Origin: Thermoflexus sp040289485
GTDB taxonomy: Bacteria > Chloroflexota > Anaerolineae > Thermoflexales > Thermoflexaceae
Reading direction: 5' to 3'
Length of the DNA stretch: 19,504 bases
Assembly: GCF_040289485.1 (NCBI RefSeq)
Contig: NZ_PSLG01000042.1
Span: 1-19,504 of the forward strand
Of this stretch, positions 1 to 6,525 are shown in pieces (the first letter of the stretch is position 1; each line of letters starts with the position of its first letter). The position numbers and the translations under genes are program-made. The notes below the pieces were generated by a model that saw nothing but the letters and a program-made list of their open reading frames with translations, searched no databases and had not been told where the DNA came from.

Positions 1-1057
1 TCCCCCACGCCGCCTCCTGCCCCCTCCCCCACCGCCCCGGCGGCCGGGACAGATCCCTGCGGCGATCGCTCCCGCCTCGCCAAACAACTTTACCTGTTCA
101 ACTGGCCGGACTACATCGCTCAGGAGGTACTGAACCGCTTCGAGCGAGAGTGCGGGGTGAAGGTGGTGGTGGACACTTACGATTCCAATGAGACCCTGCT
201 GGCCAAACTGCAGGCTGGGGCCACCGGCTACGACGTCATCGTGCCCTCCGACTTACATGGTTTCCATCATGATCAGAGAAGGCATGCTAGCCGAACTGGA
301 TAAGAGCAACCTCCCCAACCTGGTCCACATCGATCCGGCCCACCTCGGCCTCTACTTCGATCCCGAGAACAAATACACGGTTCCTTACATGTGGGGGACC
401 ACGGGCTTCATGTATGACACGGCCGCCGTCCCGCGGGAACTCAAGAGCTGGAAGGATGTCTTCGAGCCGGCCCCCGATCTCCAGGGGAAGATCTCCATGC
501 TCAAAGACGAGCGGGAGGTCATCGGGGCGGCCCTCAAGTATCTGGGGTTCTCGATGAACACCACCCATCCCGAGCAACTGGCGACGGCCAAAGAGGTCCT
601 GTCCCGGCAGAAGCCCTATGTCAAGGCTTACACCAGCGACACCAACCGGGATCTCCTGGTGGCCGGCGAGGTGGTCCTGGCCCACATCTGGACAGGGGAC
701 GCCATCCGGGCGCGGGACGCCAAGCCCTCCTTGAAATATGTGATCCCCGAGGAGGGCTGCACCATCTGGCAGGACAACCTGGCCATCCCCAAGACGTCCC
801 GGAACAAATACACCGCCGAGATCTTCATCAATTTCCTCATGCGCCCCGACATCGCCGCCATCAACGCCAACACGATCAAATACGGCAGCCCCAACCGGAC
901 GGCCATCCAGCAACGGCTGATCGACCCCGCCCTCTTGAACGACCCCGGCATCTACCCACCCGAGGAACTCCAGCGCAAGATGGAGTGGCTGATCGACGTC
1001 GGCGAGGCCATCGAGATCTACGACCGCATCTGGACCGAACTGGGCGTGGAGCGGTGA
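1..1057 (+). pseudogene. PotD-like polyamine ABC transporter substrate-binding lipoprotein, 5'-partial, frameshifted
   Basis: Extracytoplasmic binding protein of the spermidine/putrescine ABC importer family. From base 1 the frame reads a Pro/Ala-rich linker, typical of the stretch after a lipoprotein signal (signal and start lie outside the window). The mature fold follows, with LYLFNWPDYI, then DVIVPSD ending at base 252. The family sequence continues as YMVSIMIREGMLAELDK, but one frame over, from base 254. One extra T at 253/254 separates the two halves, and the first frame hits TAA at 301-303. After the shift, 268 residues match the family to the end, including the PYMWGTTGFMYD and NLAIPKTS segments and a C-terminal helix (WLIDVGEAIEIYDRIW). 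Total length would be normal if the base were removed, so either a recent inactivating insertion or a sequencing error is possible. The potABC partners would be upstream. The stop overlaps the GTG of the next, broken gene. Confidence 0.87.
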
Positions 1058-1810
1058 CCCCGGCCCGGGGGGAGATCCCTGTGGTGGACCCGGCCGCCGA
1101 GGGAGAACGAGGCGGAGATCCTTTGGACGGCCGCCACCTTCGATGGCTACGCGGAACTGGCCGCCACCAGCGCGGCCGGGGGATCCCCTTCCCCGAACCC
1201 GGGCAACTCAGCCGGGCCCTCAAGGAGCCCTACGGCGGTGGCCTTCTCCACCTTCCCCCGGGCGTGGTGAACATCGTCACCGGCTACGGATCGCTGCCCT
1301 GGCCGCTCCTCTGATGAGGAAACTGCACCTGGAACTTGGGGGGAAGGACCCCTTCGGGGTCGGACCGGACGCCCCTCTGGAGATGGCGGTCCGGGCGCTG
1401 GCCTACGCAGCCCTCATCAACGCCGGGCAGGTGTGCGCCAGCACGGAGCGAGCCTACGGGCCGGAGGCTGTCTACCACCGCTTCGCCGAGGAGATCGCCG
1501 CCCTCGTCAGCACCCCTCCGGCTGGGCCATGGCCCGGATCCCTCCACCGACATCAGCCCGATGGCCGGCTCGGCCTACCGGGAAAAACGATCCCCTCACC
1601 GACAACTGCGCCGGTCCCTTCGGCGGGATGAAATGGAGCGGGATCGGGCGCGCACTCGGCGCCGAGGGCCTGGAGGAGTTCCGCGAGACCAAACACGTCC
1701 ATTGGGACATCGAGGGCGGCGAGAAGCCCTGGTGGTTCCCCTACGGGCCTGAGCCCCCTCCCGGCGCGGCCCTCGGACAACCGCAGGGGCCGCGCCACGT
1801 GTTAAAATAG
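1054..1810 (+). pseudogene. Aldehyde dehydrogenase remnant (multiple internal deletions and frame changes)
   Basis: Remains of an NAD(P)-dependent aldehyde dehydrogenase. The probable old GTG start at 1054 overlaps the TGA of the PotD gene (GTGA), which suggests former translational coupling. Recognisable pieces, in order: IPVVDPA (about 1072-1098, frame 1); TFDGYAELAATSA (1136-1174, frame 2); GRGIPFPEPGQLSRALKEPY joined directly to LPPGVVNIVTGYG (1174-1290, frame 1, TGA near 1314); KLHLELGGKDP with the catalytic-Glu motif and NAGQVCASTER with the nucleophilic Cys (about 1320-1450, frame 3); and the C-terminal CAGPFGGMKWSGIGR plus EKPWWFPY (about 1595-1745, frame 2). A functional enzyme needs about 480 codons. 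Here about 250 remain, with segments missing after KEPYGG, after NIVTGYG, and of over 100 residues between the Cys motif and the C-terminus. It cannot encode an active enzyme. Beside a polyamine-binding protein, an aminobutyraldehyde or betaine-aldehyde dehydrogenase type is a guess. Confidence 0.88.
1803..1808 (+). promoter_or_regulatory. Possible -10 element for the molybdenum hydroxylase gene
   Basis: TAAAAT in an otherwise GC-rich stretch, 30 bases before the ATG at 1838. No convincing -35 hexamer sits 16-18 bases upstream. An AT-rich hexamer here is suggestive because the same TAAAAT recurs before the divergent membrane-protein gene. The ribosome binding site GGAAGGGGG (1824-1832) lies five bases before the ATG. 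Confidence 0.35.
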
Positions 1811-1837
1811 CAAAAAGCCTCGCGGAAGGGGGACCCG

Positions 1838-4800
1838 ATGGAGATCACCCTCACCATCAACGGCGAGCGTCGCACCTTCCCGATCGCCCCCCATACCCGG
1901 CTCTTGGACCTGCTCCGACGGGCCGGCTATTACGGGGTGAAGCACGGCTGCGACGACGGCTCCTGCGGGATGTGCACCGTCCTGCTGGACGGCATCCCCA
2001 TCCTCTCCTGCGTCACCCTGGCGGCGAAGGTCGACGGGCGCTCGTTGCTCACCATCGAAGGCGTGGGGCGGACGCCGGAACTGGGCTGGCGACGGACGGA
2101 GGGCCTCCACCCGATCCAGGAGGCCTTCGTCGAGACCGGTGCGATCCAGTGTGGCTTCTGCACGCCGGCCATGGTGCTGGCCGCCAAGGCCCTGTTGGAG
2201 CGCAACCCCAACCCCACCGAGGCGGAGGTCCGGGAGGCGCGGGGGGGCATCCTTTGCCGCTGCACCGGCTATCTGAAGCCGGTCCAGGCCGTCCTGCGGG
2301 CGGCCGCCCGTATGCGCGGAGAGGCCGTCCCGCCGATCGAGGAAGAAGCCCGCCGCATGATCATCCCACCCGAGGCGCCCCTGCTCCTGACCGAGGGGGA
2401 ACGGGAGGAGCTCCCACCCTCCGAGCCCGGCGGGCCGGGTCTCCAGACCCGCACCGTGGTCCTGCCCACCATCGTGCTCCCCCAACCGGTCCCCGAGACG
2501 CGAGTGGTGGGCAAGCCCGAGAAGAAGGTGGATGCCCTGCGCCTGGTGCAGGGCAAGCCCGCCTTCACCGACGATTTCGAACGGCGGGGGATGCTCTACG
2601 CCAAGGTCCTCAAAAGCCCCGTCCCCCACGCCCGCATCCGGCGCATCGATGGGAGCAAGGCCCGCGCCCTCCCCGGGGTGGCCGCCGTGCTGACCTATCC
2701 GGACATCCCCCGCGTGGTCTATTCCACCGCCGGCCAGTCGGATCCCATCCCCGGGCCCCTGGACACCTTCTCCCTGGACCGGAAGGTCCGCTTCGTCGGC
2801 GACCGGGTGGCCTTCGTGGCCGCGGAGAGCCTGGAGATCGCCGAGAAGGCCCTTGAACTCATCGAGGTGGAATACGAGGAGCTCCCCGCTGTCCTGGACC
2901 CCCGCGAGGCGATGCGGCCGGGGGCGCCCATCATCCACGATGAGCCGGAGTATGTGCCCTTCGACGGTTCCGACCCCTCGCGCAACCTCGCGGCCCAGAT
3001 CCACATCGAGATCGGGGAGGTGGATAAGGGCTTCGCCGAGGCCGATTACATCTTCGAGAGCGAATACATCGTGCCCAAGGTCCAGCAGTGCAGCCTGGAG
3101 ACCCACGTGGTGATCACCTACTGGGACGAGGACGACCGGTTGGTCATCCGGACGTCCACCCAGGTGCCCTTCCACGTGCGCCGGATCCTGGCCCCGGTGC
3201 TGGGCCTGCCCCCCAAGCGCATCCGAGTGATCAAGCCGCGGATCGGCGGCGGCTTCGGCGGCAAACAGGAGGTCATGATCGAGGACATCGCGGCCCACCT
3301 CACCATCGCCACGGGACGGCCGGTGCGCCTGGAATGGACGCGGGAGGAGGAGTTCACGGCCGCCCGCTCCCGTCATCCCATGCGCATCCGGCTGCGGACC
3401 GGCGTCAAGCGGGATGGGACCATCGTGGCCAATGAGATGTATGTGCTGTCGGACACGGGGGCTTACGGCTGCCACGCCCTGACCGTGGCCGGCAACACCG
3501 GCCACAAGGCCATGGCCCTGTATCCGGCGTGGGACGAGAAGGGGGAGCCACGCATCCGGTTCCACGCCGACGTGGTTTACACCAACACCCCGCCCTCCGG
3601 GGCCTTCCGCGGCTATGGGGTCCCACAAGGCTTCTTCGCTGTCGAAGTCCACATGGAGCGCATCGCCCGGGCCCTGGGCCTGGACCCCCTGGAGTTCCGT
3701 TTGAAGAACGCCCTGAAGGCCGGGCAGGAGCATCCGTTCAGCCGGGCCTGGAGCGAGGGCCGTGAGCCCCGCCCGGAGATCGTCCACACCTGCGGGCTGC
3801 CCGAGTGCGTGCGTTACGGCGCGGCCTACGTCGGCTGGCCCGAGAAGTTCGGGAACCCCGAATGGCATCAGGTCCCGGGGAAGCCCCACCTGCGGCGCGG
3901 GATCGGGGTGGCCTGCGTGATGCAGGGGACGGCCATCCCTTACCTGGATATGGGGGCCGCCAGCCTGAAGATGAACGACGACGGCTCCTTCAACCTCCTC
4001 ATCGGCGCCACCGACCTGGGCACTGGCTCCGACACCGTCATCGCCCAGATGGTGGCGGAGGTGCTGGGATGCGCCCTGGAGGACATCATCGTCTATTCCT
4101 CCGACACCGATTTCACCCCCTTCGACAAAGGGGCCTACGCCTCCTCCACCACCTACATCTCGGGGGCGGCGGCGGTGAAGGCGGCCCAGCAGGTGGCGGA
4201 GCAGATCAAGGAAGTGGCCGCGGCCCTGCTCAGCGAGCGTGGGGACCCGGTCTCCCCCGACGCGCTGCGCCTGGCCGACCGTCGGGTCTGGGCGCCGGAC
4301 GGCCGCAGCGTCACCCTGGAGGAGGTGGCCCTCTCCTCGCTGCACCACCGGGACCAGCGGCAGATCATGGCCGTCGCCTCCTATGTCTCCCCGACCTCCC
4401 CACCCCCCTTCGCCGCCCAGTTCGCCGAGGTGACGGTGGACATCGAGACGGGCGAGGTGCGGGTGGATCGCCTGGTGATGGCCGTGGACGCTGGCCGGAT
4501 CGTCAACCCGCTGACCGCCTCCGGGCAGGTGGAGGGTGGGATGGTCCAAGCCCTGGGCTATGCGGTCTGCGAGGAGATGGTCTTCGACGAGCGGGGGCGT
4601 GTGGTCAACCCGCGCTTCGGCGATTACAAGATCTTCCAGGCCCACGAGGTCCCTGAACTAGGGGTGATCTTCGTCGAGACCGTGGAACCGACCCACCCCT
4701 TCGGTATCAAGGCGGTGGCCGAGATCCCCATGGACGGCGTGGCCCCTGCGGTGGTCAACGCCATCTACGACGCGGTGGGCGTGTGGATCACCCAGATCCC

Positions 4801-4858
4801 AGCCACCCCGGAGCGGGTGTGGCGGGCCCTGCGCGCCGCCGAGGTCCACGCCCCTTGA
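1838..4858 (+). CDS. Xanthine dehydrogenase-family molybdenum hydroxylase, fused [2Fe-2S] and Mo-cofactor subunits
   Basis: Hydroxylates a purine, aldehyde or N-heterocycle at a molybdopterin centre and passes electrons through two [2Fe-2S] clusters. Residues 1-75 are a plant-type ferredoxin domain (Cys38, Cys43, Cys46, Cys58). Residues about 85-155 are the helical second cluster domain (Cys105, Cys108, CRC at 140-142). A Pro-rich linker runs to about 230. The Mo subunit follows, with GGGFGGK (470-476), the molybdopterin-binding SGAFRGYGVPQG loop, GATDLGTGSDT, and the presumed catalytic Glu962 in KAVAEIPMDG (many relatives read KGVGEPP). At 1006 residues it is longer than the similarly arranged aldehyde oxidoreductase (MOP) of Desulfovibrio, about 907, and resembles the XdhD/YgfN arrangement. 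No FAD-domain gene or Mo-cofactor maturation gene is adjacent. It follows the dead aldehyde dehydrogenase. Substrate cannot be read from the sequence. Start chosen at ATG with a good ribosome binding site five bases upstream. Confidence 0.93.
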   Translation: MEITLTINGERRTFPIAPHTRLLDLLRRAGYYGVKHGCDDGSCGMCTVLLDGIPILSCVTLAAKVDGRSLLTIEGVGRTPELGWRRTEGLHPIQEAFVETGAIQCGFCTPAMVLAAKALLERNPNPTEAEVREARGGILCRCTGYLKPVQAVLRAAARMRGEAVPPIEEEARRMIIPPEAPLLLTEGEREELPPSEPGGPGLQTRTVVLPTIVLPQPVPETRVVGKPEKKVDALRLVQGKPAFTDDFERRGMLYAKVLKSPVPHARIRRIDGSKARALPGVAAVLTYPDIPRVVYSTAGQSDPIPGPLDTFSLDRKVRFVGDRVAFVAAESLEIAEKALELIEVEYEELPAVLDPREAMRPGAPIIHDEPEYVPFDGSDPSRNLAAQIHIEIGEVDKGFAEADYIFESEYIVPKVQQCSLETHVVITYWDEDDRLVIRTSTQVPFHVRRILAPVLGLPPKRIRVIKPRIGGGFGGKQEVMIEDIAAHLTIATGRPVRLEWTREEEFTAARSRHPMRIRLRTGVKRDGTIVANEMYVLSDTGAYGCHALTVAGNTGHKAMALYPAWDEKGEPRIRFHADVVYTNTPPSGAFRGYGVPQGFFAVEVHMERIARALGLDPLEFRLKNALKAGQEHPFSRAWSEGREPRPEIVHTCGLPECVRYGAAYVGWPEKFGNPEWHQVPGKPHLRRGIGVACVMQGTAIPYLDMGAASLKMNDDGSFNLLIGATDLGTGSDTVIAQMVAEVLGCALEDIIVYSSDTDFTPFDKGAYASSTTYISGAAAVKAAQQVAEQIKEVAAALLSERGDPVSPDALRLADRRVWAPDGRSVTLEEVALSSLHHRDQRQIMAVASYVSPTSPPPFAAQFAEVTVDIETGEVRVDRLVMAVDAGRIVNPLTASGQVEGGMVQALGYAVCEEMVFDERGRVVNPRFGDYKIFQAHEVPELGVIFVETVEPTHPFGIKAVAEIPMDGVAPAVVNAIYDAVGVWITQIPATPERVWRALRAAEVHAP

Positions 4859-4865
4859 CCGGGAT

Positions 4866-4894
4866 TTGCGCGCCTTCCCCTGGTTCGGTATAAT
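4866..4894 (+). promoter_or_regulatory. Sigma70-type promoter of the SAM riboswitch-metB unit
   Basis: A -35-like TTGCGC (4866-4871) is followed after exactly 17 bases by a perfect -10 TATAAT (4889-4894). Transcription would begin near 4901, about 25 bases before the riboswitch P1 stem. It lies just after the stop of the molybdenum hydroxylase gene, so metB has its own promoter. Confidence 0.8.
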
Positions 4895-4924
4895 AGCCGT
4901 CAAACAACTGAATACTGGGTGCCG

Positions 4925-5069
4925 CTCTTATCCAGAGTGGGCGGAGGGACCCGGCCCGATGAAGCCCCGGCAACCTGCCCGCTGAAGTCAGCGGCCGAAC
5001 GGCGAACGGCCGCGCGGGTAAGGTGCCAAGTCCGGCAGAAGCGTTCGCCGCGCTTCTGGGAGATAAGGG
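4925..5069 (+). ncRNA. SAM-I riboswitch aptamer (S-box leader)
   Basis: S-box aptamer that binds S-adenosylmethionine. P1 is CTCTTATC (4925-4932) paired with GATAAGGG (5062-5069). The invariant core is clear: GGAGGGACCCGGCCCGATGAAG with GATGAA at 4958-4963, CCGGCAACC (4967-4975), and AGGTGCCAAGTCC after the P3 arm. P4 is a perfect hairpin, CAGAAGCG / CGCTTCTG (about 5036-5058). The P3 arm between AACC and AGGTGC is about 44 bases, longer than in well-known S-boxes, and can form extra internal hairpins (CGCTG/CAGCG and GGCCG/CGGCC). With the antiterminator and terminator just downstream this is a transcriptional OFF switch: high SAM stops metB transcription. Confidence 0.96.
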
Positions 5070-5091
5070 TGGCCTGATCAGAGGCCCCTTT
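5065..5091 (+). promoter_or_regulatory. Antiterminator stem of the SAM-I riboswitch
   Basis: Bases 5065-5075 (AAGGG, bulged T, GGCCT) can pair with 5082-5091 (AGGCCCCTTT, one G-U) around the loop GATCAG. The left arm includes the 3' strand of aptamer stem P1 (5062-5069), and the right arm is the 5' strand of the terminator. The structure therefore excludes both SAM-bound P1 and the terminator, as an S-box antiterminator should. Confidence 0.75.
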
Positions 5092-5110
5092 TCCCAGAAG
5101 GGGCCTTTTT
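5082..5110 (+). terminator. Riboswitch-controlled intrinsic terminator
   Basis: Nine-base-pair stem AGGCCCCTT (5082-5090) / AAGGGGCCT (5098-5106), seven-base loop, and a run of five T (5106-5110). It lies 12 bases past the aptamer P1 stem and about 100 bases before the metB start, so it is an attenuator and not the terminator of an upstream gene. Confidence 0.92.
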
Positions 5111-5208
5111 GTTACCCATCCCAGGCCTCGCCTTGCTCCCCAGGGATGCGCCCGCCCGTTCCCGAAAAGATGCGAACGTTGGGCCCAGCACGAAAGGAGG
5201 CGCCGGCG

Positions 5209-6438
5209 ATGGACGTGCAGACCGAAACCGGATGCCCCACCACCGTGACGGCCCGAGGGCCGTCCACCCAGGCGGTTCACGGGGGAACCCGCCATCTCAA
5301 CCCCTACCACGCCGTGGTTCCCCCCATTGTCCAGACGGCCACCTACGCCTTCCGGGACACGGCGGATCTGATCGCCTTCCAGGAGGCCCGACAATGGGGG
5401 GAGGCAGGGGGCCGGGTGGATTACGGGCGTTACGGCAACCCCACGGTGGCCGCCCTGGAGGCGAAGGTCGCCGCCCTGGAGGGCGCCGAGGCCGCCGCCG
5501 CGTTCGCCACTGGGATGGGGGCGGTGACCGCCATCCTCTTCGCTATGCTGCGCAGCGGCGCCCACGTCATCCTCACCGAGGACTGCTACCGCCGCACCCG
5601 CCAGTTCGTCCTGCAGTTCCTCCGCCGCTTCGGCGTGGAGGCCACCGTCGTGCCCATCGGGGATTACGAGGCCCTGGAGGCCGCCATCCGGCCCACCACG
5701 CGCCTCATCTTCACGGAGACCCCGACCAACCCCTACCTGCGGGTGGTGGATCTGGAGCGGCTGGCCGAGATCGCCCGCCGCCACCGGATCCGGACGGTGG
5801 TGGATTCCACCTTCGCCACACCGGTGAACCTGCGCCCGCTGGAGTTGGGGATCGATCTGGTGGTGCACAGCGCCACCAAATATCTCGCGGGCCACAACGA
5901 CGTTATGGCCGGCGTGGTGGCCGGGCCGGCTGAGCTGATCGCCGGCCTGCGGGAGATGCAAGCCATGCTGGGGGCCGTCCTGCAGCCCCACGCCGCCTAC
6001 CTGGTCCTGCGGGGCCTGAAGACCCTGGCCTTGCGCGTGGCCCGGCAGAACGAAAACGGGATGCGGGTGGCCGAGTTCCTCGCCGCCCACCCCCGCGTGC
6101 GCCGGGTGTGGTATCCCGGGCTGCCCTCCCACCCCGACCACGCCGTCGCCCGTCGCATGATGCGGGGCTTCGGCGGGGTGGTCACCTTCGAGGTGGACGC
6201 GGATCTCCAGGGGACCGCCCGCTTCATCGACGCCCTGCAGATCCCCTACATCGCCCCCAGCCTGGGCGGGGTGGAAAGCCTCGTGGAGCAACCGGCCCTC
6301 ATGTCCTACTACGAGATGGATCCGGAGGACCGGGCGACCATCGGCATCAAGGACAACCTGGTGCGCCTCTCCCTGGGCATCGAGGACCCCGACGACCTGA
6401 TCGCCGACCTGGAACAGGCCCTGGCGCGGATCGGGTGA
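5209..6438 (+). CDS. metB: Cystathionine gamma-synthase (Cys/Met-metabolism PLP enzyme, plant-like type)
   Basis: PLP enzyme that joins cysteine to an activated homoserine to form cystathionine, in methionine biosynthesis. It has 409 residues from ATG 5209, chosen for the strong AAAGGAGG (5193-5200) eight bases upstream. The longer in-frame reading from 5023 would begin inside the riboswitch and is rejected. Family features: VDYGRYGNPT (PLP phosphate and cofactor contacts from the partner subunit), FATGMGA, TETPTNPYLR, and the Schiff-base lysine Lys224 in HSATKYLAGHND. The whole sequence, especially DCYRRTR, AGHNDVMAG and the C-terminal SLGGVESLVEQPALMSYYEM, resembles plant cystathionine gamma-synthase more than E. 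coli MetB. The activated homoserine used (acetyl, succinyl or phospho) is unknown. O-acetylhomoserine sulfhydrylase or methionine gamma-lyase are alternatives within the fold. The SAM riboswitch supports a biosynthetic role. Confidence 0.9.
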   Translation: MDVQTETGCPTTVTARGPSTQAVHGGTRHLNPYHAVVPPIVQTATYAFRDTADLIAFQEARQWGEAGGRVDYGRYGNPTVAALEAKVAALEGAEAAAAFATGMGAVTAILFAMLRSGAHVILTEDCYRRTRQFVLQFLRRFGVEATVVPIGDYEALEAAIRPTTRLIFTETPTNPYLRVVDLERLAEIARRHRIRTVVDSTFATPVNLRPLELGIDLVVHSATKYLAGHNDVMAGVVAGPAELIAGLREMQAMLGAVLQPHAAYLVLRGLKTLALRVARQNENGMRVAEFLAAHPRVRRVWYPGLPSHPDHAVARRMMRGFGGVVTFEVDADLQGTARFIDALQIPYIAPSLGGVESLVEQPALMSYYEMDPEDRATIGIKDNLVRLSLGIEDPDDLIADLEQALARIG

Positions 6439-6525
6439 GCCGGGGACGGCCCTGAACCCGCCCAGCGGATCTGGGGTGGGGGCGCCGCCCATGGGATCCG
6501 CGGGAGCCGGAAATCCTAAAGCCCA

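Noticed and set aside
1802..4645. Long antisense open frame (947 codons) opposite the molybdenum hydroxylase
   Set aside because: It mirrors the codon bias of the real gene; the product is a His/Gly/Asp-rich low-complexity string with no family motifs, while the plus-strand protein has complete cofactor motifs.
5023..5208. N-terminal extension of the cystathionine gamma-synthase
   Set aside because: The upstream ATG lies inside the SAM-I aptamer and the extension would be translated through the terminator. A strong ribosome site directs the start at 5209.
6439..6525. Possible terminator between the convergent metB and YfhO-flippase genes
   Set aside because: CGGATC and GATCCG arms flank a G/C-rich stretch, but the inner part does not pair well and there is no T-run on either strand.
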